DNA of 37,813 nt. Origin: a virus. Where the stretch lies: positions 1 to 37,813 of IMG/VR virus record IMGVR_UViG_3300025030_000267; one strand, given 5' to 3'. The notes beneath the pieces were generated by a model. That model did no database searches. It was not told the DNA's origin and worked only from the letters and a program-made list of their open reading frames with translations. Positions 21,769 through 30,035 of the stretch are shown here, in pieces (within the stretch, counting starts at the first letter, position 1; each line of letters begins with the position of its first letter). Position numbers and translations under genes: made by a program.

Positions 21769-22584
21769 CTAAGTAAGACCACGCGAGCGCATGATCTCTT
21801 GGACTTTGGTGATTGGGGTGTTGGGGTCAAGCAGCAACTCGTCTTCAGTGCGAGTGTCTGCGACTCCTCTGATGTGAGAGGTTGGCTGAGTGCCACGTGC
21901 GCCAGGTGCCTGTGCAGCCCGTTTGCCACGGATGTAGGCCAGCGCCTCTTTCTCTTCAAGCTGAAGCTTCGTGTAGTGACCAGTAGTCGCTGCCTTTTGG
22001 CTCGCTTCGATGATGCGGTCGAGCAACTGGGGGAAGGACTCGAACTTGGCTGCGTTGTAGTCGGCAAGGATAGACTTGGCTGATGCTTCGTCTAGCTTGC
22101 GCACGGCGTAGTCGATAGTACCGTCCCAGTATTCCTTGGACACGACTACTGAAGACTGGGCGTGGTGGGCGTTAAATGTGGCTACGAGCCGTTCAGCATC
22201 TTCAGGTTCGAGGCCCTTGTCACGAGCGAACCCGCGAATAGCCTGAGCGGTTTCACGGAAGGCTTTCTCTATACCCTCTACGCGGTTACGCTGCTCGCGG
22301 GCCGTAGCTTCGGCCTCGTGGGACTTGCGTTCGGCTTCACGCCCACGCGCTTCAGCTTCCTCAGCAGCGGCAGCCTTAGCCGCGTCGAGAAGTGTCTTTA
22401 CGTCGTCGTCTACCTGGGGTTCTGTACCTGTGCTCGCGGGTTCTGTACTGGCGCCCTGAGTCTCCAGCCCTAGAGCAGTACGCGCTTCTGCAAGCTCGTC
22501 CGCGCTGGGCGTGGATTCTGTAACGTCAGCCGGGGTAACTGGAGCACTGGCCTGGGTTGCGTCGGTTAAGACTTCAGTGGTCAC
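21769..22584 (-). CDS. Scaffold-like protein (271 aa)
   Basis: GTG 22584 follows a TGAGG site. The N-terminal 70 residues are acidic, Thr/Ala/Pro-rich and probably disordered. The middle (about 68-135) is a long charged coiled coil (AAKAAAAEEAEARGREAERK). The C terminus has RGKRAAQAPGARGTQPTS and a short acidic helix. Acidic tail, coiled coil and a basic C terminus just before a capsid gene are the usual features of phage scaffolding proteins. No protease domain is visible. Confidence 0.75.
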   Translation of the reverse strand: MTTEVLTDATQASAPVTPADVTESTPSADELAEARTALGLETQGASTEPASTGTEPQVDDDVKTLLDAAKAAAAEEAEARGREAERKSHEAEATAREQRNRVEGIEKAFRETAQAIRGFARDKGLEPEDAERLVATFNAHHAQSSVVVSKEYWDGTIDYAVRKLDEASAKSILADYNAAKFESFPQLLDRIIEASQKAATTGHYTKLQLEEKEALAYIRGKRAAQAPGARGTQPTSHIRGVADTRTEDELLLDPNTPITKVQEIMRSRGLT

Positions 22585-22660
22585 GCATGGCCTCAGTAGA
22601 ACTGCGCTACTGGGCCGTCTGCGCTAGGGCCGCTTATTTATGTGCAGAGTACAGCGCGAA

Positions 22661-22846
22661 TTAGAACTTGGCAACTGTGTTGCAGTTCTTGCACGCAGGA
22701 ATCGTAACTCCCTGGAGTTGCTGGATGCTTGGAACGATGGCGATAAGCCGTCCGCAGACTTGACCTTTACGCGGGCCACGCAAGACTGTGCCCGTACAGC
22801 GGACTTCTACCATGCCGGTAATGCGTGGGGGAGACTCAGTGGTCAC
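22661..22846 (-). CDS. Zinc-ribbon protein (61 aa, GTG start)
   Basis: I chose GTG 22846 because it overlaps the upstream stop as GTGA; the longer frame from 22924 would overlap that gene by 82 bases. The product has C17, C31, and C52-x2-C55 (PACKNCN), a Com-like zinc ribbon with the knuckle spacing seen in small phage proteins. Function unknown. It lies between the 70-aa gene and the scaffold. Confidence 0.6.
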   Translation of the reverse strand: MTTESPPRITGMVEVRCTGTVLRGPRKGQVCGRLIAIVPSIQQLQGVTIPACKNCNTVAKF

Positions 22847-23055
22847 TTGCGCTTCAGCTCCCGTTCTTGTTCCCACAGCACAGTTAGCGCACGACCCATC
22901 CACACAGCACAGCCAGCGCGCCACTTAGCCATCCGCCAAAATTGCCAACGCGGAGGCCGTGCAGGAGGTAGTTCAGTAGAACTATAGAACTCAATCAGCA
23001 ATTCTTGATCATGCTTATTCAGCATCGCTTGTGCAGCTATCTCAGAATAATTCAT
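22843..23055 (-). CDS. Hypothetical protein (70 aa)
   Basis: The product begins with a helix (YSEIAAQAMLNKHDQELLIEFY), has a Pro/Trp-rich centre (PPARPPRWQFWRMAKWRAG), then a basic helix ending KRK. It may associate with membranes or DNA through the basic aromatic part. No family is recognised. It is coupled to both neighbours. Confidence 0.6.
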   Translation of the reverse strand: MNYSEIAAQAMLNKHDQELLIEFYSSTELPPARPPRWQFWRMAKWRAGCAVWMGRALTVLWEQERELKRK

Positions 23056-24714
23056 TTACTTCCTCTTCATGCTCATCAGGACACGTTTGGGATCGAGGAG
23101 TTGCACAGGGCGCTTGGACTGTGGGTAAGGCGCATTCATCGGTGGCGCACTCATGGGAGTGAAGTTCACCATCTCAGGGCCAGCTTCACCGGCTACGAAC
23201 TTGGGATCGATTTGCCCTTGTGTTAATCCTTTAAGTCCAACGCCAACTACTGGCTCGCCCAAAACTTGCGCCCCGCCGTTGGCAAAGCGTGGAGCATAGC
23301 CCACTGAACGGGTAGCCCCACGAGGTTGAGGCTCTACGCCTGCCTGGGGGAACGCGTTACCGGCTAGTGCGTTAGTGTTCTCCTCGCGCTCGGGCTCAAT
23401 GCGCTCAATAGACTGTTGCCCAGGGAAGTTAGGGTTGGCAAGACGGCCAAGGAAGCGCCCTAGTCCAGGGCCGTATGAGCCACCACGCGGCGTGTCAGGG
23501 TATGAAGGCAAGAGCCATGGTGGCACCATGCCCAGTCTGCGCCCACCGTTGTAGAGTTGGCCGGTATAGGAAGTGTCTAGTGGGCGATAACCTTGTTGGG
23601 CCAGATTGCGTGTAGCGAACTCGTAGGGAGAGTAGTTTTCGCCCTCGCGGTAAGGACGGTTGCGCAGGGTGTCCGTCGTGAAGCCAGCGCCGACTGTGCC
23701 CCCTTCGGCGTAAGATTGCGCACCCTGCTGTTCCAGTTGAGCCAGCAGGTTATCTTCGTCTTGCGAGTAGCCGTAGTTGGTGAGTGAGTCGGACTCAACG
23801 CCCTGCGAGAGGTTACTTAGCTCACGCAAGAGGTTCGCCGCACGCTCGCGGCGCATAGCAGAACGCTCAGCCATCGCGGGCTGGAAGAATGCTGACTGGA
23901 TGCGCGCGGGAGACATATCAGGATTGGTCGCCTGGAACATCGCACGCTGGAGTTGCGCGTTGCCATAGCTCTCAAGGTCTTTCTCGAAGTCGCCAGTAGG
24001 AGTCTGCCCTGCTGCCGCAAGCGTCATGCCGATTGTGTCTGCATTAATGTCGCGTGAGCCGCCAGGGCCAGTAGGCAGTCGCGCCATGTAGACATCACCT
24101 GGTTGACCAAGGAGAGACTGGCCAAGGCTGGGCGCACGGCGAAACACGTTGTCTTCCGGTGAGCCTGCTGTTAACGACTGAGCAGGTGGCGCTGTGCCGA
24201 GAGGCTGAGCAGGTGCAGCGGCCTCACGAGGAGCTAGGCCGAATTGCTGAAGAGCACCACCAACTACCGTGGCAGCGGTGGGCTTGGTTGTAGCAGTTGG
24301 TGGCGTCGCCACATAATCATAAATGACCTGTCCATTGCGGTCCTGCCCAATGGGCTTGTAGTAGTCAACTCGGCCCTGAATACGCAGGTTACCCACTGGA
24401 TCAGATGCCGCTCCTGGGGCAAGAGCGAGGACCTGCTCACGAGAGAGGCCAGTAGCAGACTGCGAAGGGGGGTTAACAGTGATGTTCGTTGGTACGGGCG
24501 TCTGATAGACGACTTCACCAGTGCGCGGGTCGATGCCAGTAACTACGCCGCCAGATGTGACACGTGCAGGGTCGCCCTCTGCTGGAACCTTGATGTTATA
24601 GGCATCTGCCAGCGCCCTAGCTGTGAGGAGGTCGCGCCCAGTAAGTTCTTCCCATCGCTGGACACGTCCTCTAGTAGCTTGTTGTGCAACAGCGTCGAGT
24701 TCAGGACTGGCCAT
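23056..24714 (-). CDS. Virion-associated protein with GEAGPEM motif (552 aa)
   Basis: The product is Gln/Ala/Pro/Gly-rich and probably largely disordered. Near its end it has KFVAGEAGPEMVNFTP, the short motif often seen near the C terminus of tape-measure proteins ('GEAGPEL' motif). The first 120 residues contain GGVVTGIDPRTGEVVYQTPVP and GQDRNGQVIYDYV repeats. It follows the 1469-aa protein by a TAATG overlap. A role as an internal virion or ejection protein is an inference. Confidence 0.65.
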   Translation of the reverse strand: MASPELDAVAQQATRGRVQRWEELTGRDLLTARALADAYNIKVPAEGDPARVTSGGVVTGIDPRTGEVVYQTPVPTNITVNPPSQSATGLSREQVLALAPGAASDPVGNLRIQGRVDYYKPIGQDRNGQVIYDYVATPPTATTKPTAATVVGGALQQFGLAPREAAAPAQPLGTAPPAQSLTAGSPEDNVFRRAPSLGQSLLGQPGDVYMARLPTGPGGSRDINADTIGMTLAAAGQTPTGDFEKDLESYGNAQLQRAMFQATNPDMSPARIQSAFFQPAMAERSAMRRERAANLLRELSNLSQGVESDSLTNYGYSQDEDNLLAQLEQQGAQSYAEGGTVGAGFTTDTLRNRPYREGENYSPYEFATRNLAQQGYRPLDTSYTGQLYNGGRRLGMVPPWLLPSYPDTPRGGSYGPGLGRFLGRLANPNFPGQQSIERIEPEREENTNALAGNAFPQAGVEPQPRGATRSVGYAPRFANGGAQVLGEPVVGVGLKGLTQGQIDPKFVAGEAGPEMVNFTPMSAPPMNAPYPQSKRPVQLLDPKRVLMSMKRK

Positions 24715-27700
24715 TAACGCGCTCCTATCAGGTAGTTCGGATCAAGTACTTCTAGCCCGTAAGGCACGCTGTACCACTTTCCAAGCGTTGGCACTGCTTC
24801 AGGATGGTCAATGAGATACTCGATTCGTCGCGTCTTCACGTCCACATTGTATGGGGTGAGTTCTGCTGCCACAACTTTGTCTGCTACTTGTTCGGCAACG
24901 ACAGGCGGCACACCCCCAGCGATAAGGTCGGCAGCCATCGCTCGTGAGCTTCGTGAAACGTAATCCTTGGCATCGCGGTACACAAGAAGTCGTGCATCTT
25001 CAGCCTGTGCTTGTGCCCACGCCTGGTCTTGTAGGTCGAAGTAAGGTTCAAGCTCCTTGCGAGCTTGGATTAATTCTTCATGAGCAGGTGAGAGTGGCCG
25101 CGCTGGTGATACCTGTTCTTTTGTGAATTCAGGATGGGTGGCTTCCCATCGGCGCAGGTTTCGCTCGTAGAGGTCAAAGTCGAACTCTACTCCAGTGGAC
25201 GCAGGTGTGATGACATCCTCGAAGTAGGACTGGCGGGCAGCGTCGGCAGGCGAGCGCTCTTTCTCAGGAATCTTAGCCAGCGCCTTATCTGCGCGGTCTG
25301 TTGCATAGCGCGCCTGGGAATCAGTGGCTAGATCACGAGTCATCTCATCGTACAGACGACGCGCCTGTGCGCCAGTAATTTCACCAGATTCAAGACGGCT
25401 ATCAACTGACAGTGCATCCTCCCGCTTGGAATCGCGCTCCATACGGTCAGCAAGTTTGTTCTCGGCTATGGGATTCTTACCCGTGGCAGCCTGTTCGCGC
25501 AAGTTCTGGAGCACAAGTGCATCCACGGCGGAGTCAGCATCTACTTGGAGCCTGAGGTCCTGGGCTAGTTCCTCATATGGCTTATCGAAGCCCAATGACT
25601 TGCGAGCAGTCTCACGCGCACGGTCAATGGCAGCTTTACCCTGCTCTCCATAAGAAGTCACACCGGACTGGGTTAACGCGATGGATACAGGGTCAATCTC
25701 ACCTTCTGTTACTGTGCGCAGCCCAAGTGGCATGGGCGAAGAAGCGATGACACGTTCACTAAGAGGCATGTCAAAGCCAGAGTAGAACTTACCCTCTCTG
25801 CCGTAGCCAAAGCCTGTAGCACGAGCTCCCATGCCTACTGCCGGCGATGCACGACCAGCAGTAAAACGCGCTAATTGCTCAGCCGCTCCCTGTGGATCGT
25901 TCTTGAATAGCTTGTTTATCGCACGCACACCGGCGCGTATTGCTTGAGTTTGGGGCATGAAGTCCACAATAATTGGCTCACCCTTGGAGTTACGCTGCTT
26001 GGTCACGATACGACCAAAGTCGAGGTCGGCAGGGTTCATGTGCTTGGCCGTCCACTCCACAATGTCCATCTCGGTATCGTCCAGCCCAATTTCCTTGTTC
26101 AAGTAGTAGCCCGCTGCCGCGAGTGCCGCCGTTGAGACAACGAGGTTGGCTGTGTTGATGGCGTCAGTAGGCGAGCGCAAGGTCTTGGGGATAACCAGCA
26201 CCTCATTCAGCATTGCGCGAGTCATACGAGGCGAGAGTGCAGTTCCTGCTTCTATGGCTCCACGGCGAGGCGTGGCAGCAGGACGCGCCGTAGAGCCGAT
26301 AATATTGGCCATTTCGGCAATGCGCCGACGCACGATAGAATTCGTGACGTCCGCCCCCAGCGCCTTGTTCTGGATAAGTAGTCCTTCGTAAGCCAGCTTG
26401 CGCACAGTGCCACCGAAGCCTTCGAACTGGACGGTGGCGGCAGCATTGAGAATGTCGCCCAAGACCGGCGTGCTCGCGAGCCCTTCTCTGGTGATGTCGG
26501 CAGTAGCGCCACCACGGCCCATCTGCACAGTGTCTATTATCATCTGGGCGATTTCGTCTATGTCGCCACGAGGATAGATGTCTGGGCCATGACCAGCGAG
26601 CTTGGCGACGCGGCCTATGAGCCCTGTGGTGATGGCTGTGCTGCCACGCATAGCACGCAGTCCTTGCTGACCCCCCCAGCCAAACACGTCGAAGTTCAGG
26701 ATTAGCTCACGTAGAGAATTGTTAAACGCGTTGTACCAGCGCAAAGAAACATTGTCGGCAACGCGCCTTGCATCGGCCTTCTCCAGAGTTTCGCGTGCTA
26801 TGCGGATAGCCCCAAGGTCATTGCCGTAGCGAGCTTGGAATGCAGCCTCACGGAACTGGTTAGCGATGCGCTTGGACTCGATTTCAAGGCGCATGACTTC
26901 ACGGCCTTCAGGAGTGTTCTTTACCACCGTGGCCAGAGGACGAGAGTAAGCACGCTGACCTGTAATGGGGTCTACGCCAGCATCGAGCGTAACATCAGCA
27001 AAGCGAATGATTGCTTCACGAAGCTCGCGCTCACGATGGGCAATTTCATTCACTACAGGGTCAGAGAATTGGCCCAATGTGGCTGCTGTAGCACGACTGC
27101 CCACACCTCTCCTGGACGCTTCCTTGACGGCACGAATACCTTCTTGAGCGATGACGTCTATGTTGCGGTTGGCTGCTTCAGGGATGCCACTGATGCTGAA
27201 AGGGGCACGTGCTGTGCCAGGGGTAAGCTGTGGTAGCTCTATCGGACCTGCCGCGCTAGGCGTGCCAAATGCACGCTGACCAGCAGGCCCAGGAGCAAAG
27301 GGACCAGGAAGATTCTCAGGAATGGCGATTCCCGTACCACCTTCACTTAGCGGCAACGTGGGCTCCAAGGGTACTTCGCCAAGTCGAGGAGTCATGGGCG
27401 GAAGGGTTTGCCGTGGAACTTCGCCAGGAGTTGAAACCCCTGTGGGTGGGAGTCCTGAGCCACGTCCTGAGCCACCACGTCCTGCGCCACCTGTAGTAGT
27501 AGGTGGGGGGACTTGTGGTGGAATCGCACCACCAGCACGCGCAGCACTAAGTCGTTCTGCTACTTGCTTCTTCGTACCAGCGGAATCCACGCCAGCCTGA
27601 CGTGCGGCAGCCTGTAGCTCGGTAAGCTTTACGCGGTCTGGCGCCAACTCGTAACGGGCAAGGACTGAGCCTACAGGTTCACTGACTACGCCAGGACGTG

Positions 27701-29123
27701 GGGGGATTACGCCTTCCAGACTTGCAGATGCAGCAGCTCCACTGGTGCGTAGACGTGACTCGCCCGTGATGATGCGACGCAGGAGGTTGCGCTGGCCCTC
27801 GGTTAGGTCTTCAGCCTGGTTAAGGATGCGCGGGATATTGAACTGCACATCCTGGGGGGAGAGTGTGCCGGATTCGCGCAGGGCGAGGGCACGGTCAATG
27901 ATGAAGTCTTTCTGCTGTTGGGTTAGGCCAAGTCCGCCTGTGCCCTGGAGTAGCGGGTCTGATGTGGCCCCTAGCTCCTTGACACGCTCGATGAGTGCTT
28001 CGCCGCTTAGCCCCTCGGCAGAAGCCTGATTCTGCGCTGCACGGATACGCGCCGCCTGGGCAGAAGTCTGTTCAGGGCGTGTTTGACGCGTAGGTGGAGT
28101 GTCGAGCTTCTGGCGCAGGACTTCTATCGGGTCGTCCATGCTGCCTGGGGGGGCTGCTTCGCCTGCGCCACGTATGCCACGAGCGAGGATGCGCTCTGTT
28201 GGCGTCGGCTGAGTAATGTCCACAAGGCCCGCACCTACACGGTTGAGTAGAGGGGATTCTGTTCGCAGGGCGGCAGAGCCAAGCCCACGAGCGGCGCGCA
28301 CAGGCAGTGGAGGATTCAGGTTAGGTGTAGGTAGCAGCGTTTCAACGCCTGTGAGAGCGCCACGTTTGAGTGCTTGACTTAATGGCAGTCCTGCACCCAG
28401 TCCTTTGCCTACCGTGTAGCCAACTGGGAGCGCAGTCGCCGCTATTTCCAGCGGAGAAGTAGGAGTGATGTAGCCACCAAAGGCTTCACCCGCTGCCTGA
28501 AACTCAGGTGAAGCTCTAAATCCATATTGGGTAGTAGGCATCCCTGACGCCAGTATGTCGGCTCCAATCCTGCCTGCTTCCCGCCCTGCTCGCTCGACAG
28601 ACGCTAACGCTGGCATATCGACCATGCCCTTTGCCGCGAGCTCTGCGTCTCGCTGAACAGGCAGCTTCCCTTCAGGGCCTACGCGCATTGTGGGATTGAG
28701 CAAGTTCGCAAAACGCTGAAGAGCGCTGAGTTCGGTTGATACTGGCCCGCCAAAGTAGTCTTCTGGCTGAAGTGGTGCTTGGCCCGCGTATGCAGTTGGG
28801 CTTGTTGGTGCTGCGAACTGTTCACCCTGAATAGCTGCATCCATTAAGCCGCCAAAGGGGATGTCTGCGCCACGTACTTCAGGCTGAGGCTGCTGGAAGA
28901 AGACGGGCTCGTCCTGAACCATGCCCACGGGACGAGAGACACTTTCGAACGATTCGCTTAGAGTCTGCTCGCCCTGGTAGTTTGGCTCGGCATAAGCCTC
29001 AACAGTGCCACCTTGCAAGGGCTCGGCATACTGGTCGTTAACCACGGGAGCGCCGAAGCGCTCAAACTCCTGCTCTAGTGCGCGACGCTTACGCTCTTCC
29101 CAGTCGTCAAGGAAGTTAGTCAC
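24714..29123 (-). CDS. Giant virion protein with SAP-like segment (1469 aa)
   Basis: GTG 29123 overlaps the preceding stop (GTGA). Order of parts: a charged, disordered N terminus; a mostly helical region (about 130-460); a SAP-like motif (about 498-530, LTELQAAARQAGVDSAGTKKQVAERL); a Pro/Gly linker (about 531-650); then a long helical half with the RELILNFDVFGWGGQQGL segment, a hydrophobic helix (NLVVSTAALAAAGYYL) and a charged C terminus. The helical half resembles large polyvalent protein-associated domains of phage internal proteins. It is probably an internal or ejected protein that accompanies DNA. The SAP element would bind DNA. No lysozyme or peptidase motif is seen. Confidence 0.75.
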   Translation of the reverse strand: MTNFLDDWEERKRRALEQEFERFGAPVVNDQYAEPLQGGTVEAYAEPNYQGEQTLSESFESVSRPVGMVQDEPVFFQQPQPEVRGADIPFGGLMDAAIQGEQFAAPTSPTAYAGQAPLQPEDYFGGPVSTELSALQRFANLLNPTMRVGPEGKLPVQRDAELAAKGMVDMPALASVERAGREAGRIGADILASGMPTTQYGFRASPEFQAAGEAFGGYITPTSPLEIAATALPVGYTVGKGLGAGLPLSQALKRGALTGVETLLPTPNLNPPLPVRAARGLGSAALRTESPLLNRVGAGLVDITQPTPTERILARGIRGAGEAAPPGSMDDPIEVLRQKLDTPPTRQTRPEQTSAQAARIRAAQNQASAEGLSGEALIERVKELGATSDPLLQGTGGLGLTQQQKDFIIDRALALRESGTLSPQDVQFNIPRILNQAEDLTEGQRNLLRRIITGESRLRTSGAAASASLEGVIPPRPGVVSEPVGSVLARYELAPDRVKLTELQAAARQAGVDSAGTKKQVAERLSAARAGGAIPPQVPPPTTTGGAGRGGSGRGSGLPPTGVSTPGEVPRQTLPPMTPRLGEVPLEPTLPLSEGGTGIAIPENLPGPFAPGPAGQRAFGTPSAAGPIELPQLTPGTARAPFSISGIPEAANRNIDVIAQEGIRAVKEASRRGVGSRATAATLGQFSDPVVNEIAHRERELREAIIRFADVTLDAGVDPITGQRAYSRPLATVVKNTPEGREVMRLEIESKRIANQFREAAFQARYGNDLGAIRIARETLEKADARRVADNVSLRWYNAFNNSLRELILNFDVFGWGGQQGLRAMRGSTAITTGLIGRVAKLAGHGPDIYPRGDIDEIAQMIIDTVQMGRGGATADITREGLASTPVLGDILNAAATVQFEGFGGTVRKLAYEGLLIQNKALGADVTNSIVRRRIAEMANIIGSTARPAATPRRGAIEAGTALSPRMTRAMLNEVLVIPKTLRSPTDAINTANLVVSTAALAAAGYYLNKEIGLDDTEMDIVEWTAKHMNPADLDFGRIVTKQRNSKGEPIIVDFMPQTQAIRAGVRAINKLFKNDPQGAAEQLARFTAGRASPAVGMGARATGFGYGREGKFYSGFDMPLSERVIASSPMPLGLRTVTEGEIDPVSIALTQSGVTSYGEQGKAAIDRARETARKSLGFDKPYEELAQDLRLQVDADSAVDALVLQNLREQAATGKNPIAENKLADRMERDSKREDALSVDSRLESGEITGAQARRLYDEMTRDLATDSQARYATDRADKALAKIPEKERSPADAARQSYFEDVITPASTGVEFDFDLYERNLRRWEATHPEFTKEQVSPARPLSPAHEELIQARKELEPYFDLQDQAWAQAQAEDARLLVYRDAKDYVSRSSRAMAADLIAGGVPPVVAEQVADKVVAAELTPYNVDVKTRRIEYLIDHPEAVPTLGKWYSVPYGLEVLDPNYLIGAR

Positions 29124-29326
29124 TTGAGCTTTTTCCAGCGGCGTACTTGGCCCGTAGAGCGAGCATCTCTGCGCGCACGGAATTGCACCCTGTCATCTTC
29201 AATACGAAAGTCCATTTGGTGGACGAGCCCACAATCACAGCAGGCCATCTTATATCCTTGCTCAATCGGCTGAACCCATCGCGACCAGCCATCTTCAAGC
29301 TCGAATTCAGTTACTATTCGCGTCAT
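29120..29326 (-). CDS. Small CCDCG protein (68 aa)
   Basis: ATG 29326 overlaps the upstream stop (ATGA) and is preferred over the longer frame to 29392. The core YKMACCDCGLVHQMDFRI and the basic end VQFRARRD...RRWKK match a small protein I have seen in many unrelated phages, always without known function. Candidate metal ligands are C29/C30, C32 and H36. It sits between the 136-aa gene and the giant virion protein. Confidence 0.75.
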   Translation of the reverse strand: MTRIVTEFELEDGWSRWVQPIEQGYKMACCDCGLVHQMDFRIEDDRVQFRARRDARSTGQVRRWKKLK

Positions 29327-29733
29327 TCCAGTTCTCTCACGAATCGTCTGTAGAGGGCGCGCAGGTCTTGCTGTCTGTTCACGAACAGCCATGGCAGCTT
29401 GATTATGACACTCCAGGGACGCGCCATGGGTGGGGGAAGTAACCCTAGCTTGATTGCCTTGAGGTAGTCAGGGTCGAGAAGCGCATAGAGTTCGTTTATC
29501 CGACCCTGTTCGTCATCAGGGTAGGCTTCCATGATCTTCATCATGTAGCGCGAGAGTCGTACTTCTGCGCCCGCGTCTATACCCGGTGCGATGAGCAGCT
29601 TGGGAAACATCTGCTCAATGCGGCGCTGGTTCTCCTCGTGCATCTTGAGAGCGACTTCACGCCAAATTTCGACCTTCTGCTCCTCAGTGACTTGAGGGAT
29701 GATCGCTTCGTAGAGGGCGTTGTAAGCAGGCAT
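29323..29733 (-). CDS. Helical hypothetical protein (136 aa)
   Basis: The product is mostly helical and charged (EEQKVEIWREVALKMHEENQRRIEQM), with PPPMARPWSVIIKLPWLFV, a short aromatic/hydrophobic segment, near the C terminus. No catalytic motif. It lies between the portal group and the giant protein, so a minor head or assembly role is plausible. AGGA precedes ATG 29733. The 69 bases between it and the upstream gene hold no gene I can support. Confidence 0.65.
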   Translation of the reverse strand: MPAYNALYEAIIPQVTEEQKVEIWREVALKMHEENQRRIEQMFPKLLIAPGIDAGAEVRLSRYMMKIMEAYPDDEQGRINELYALLDPDYLKAIKLGLLPPPMARPWSVIIKLPWLFVNRQQDLRALYRRFVRELE

Positions 29734-29802
29734 TAGATAATAGTCCTAGTGCGACGTAGCTTTAACATCACACAGATGGGAGTGTTCCATTTAGGCAACA
29801 TT

Positions 29803-30033
29803 TCATCCACCTATTCTCATATCTGGGCCAGGTCCATAAGGCCTTCCAGGTGGAATCAGTTTATTCGGTGCGTCCTCGGGCTTTGTCGGTGTAGAAGATG
29901 AAATTGCTGGATAGACCATGCCTGTTTCATGGAAGCCACACTCACATTGAATGGAGACGCGACCCATTCGTTGGTCTTCATCAACAGTGCCCATCACCCC
30001 GCATCCTGGGCATGTAAACCAATACTCATTCAT
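29803..30033 (-). CDS. Zinc-ribbon protein (76 aa)
   Basis: C8-x2-C11 (TCPGCGV) and C30-x-C32 (QCECGF) form a small zinc ribbon in the first half. The second half is Pro-rich and likely disordered (SSSTPTKPEDAPNKLIPPGRPYGPGP). It begins two bases after the portal stop. Portal-adjacent zinc ribbons are often small structural or assembly proteins, but no role is shown here. Confidence 0.7.
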   Translation of the reverse strand: MNEYWFTCPGCGVMGTVDEDQRMGRVSIQCECGFHETGMVYPAISSSTPTKPEDAPNKLIPPGRPYGPGPDMRIGG

Positions 30034-30035
30034 AA

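Noticed and set aside
22585-22846. Shared GTGACCACTGA at the starts of the scaffold gene (22584) and the zinc-ribbon gene (22846)
   Set aside because: The 11-base match probably reflects the same Thr-Thr-Glu start and GTGA overlap, not a separate element.
29734-29802. 14-codon frame in the 69-base gap
   Set aside because: Too short, no ribosome-binding site and no motif.
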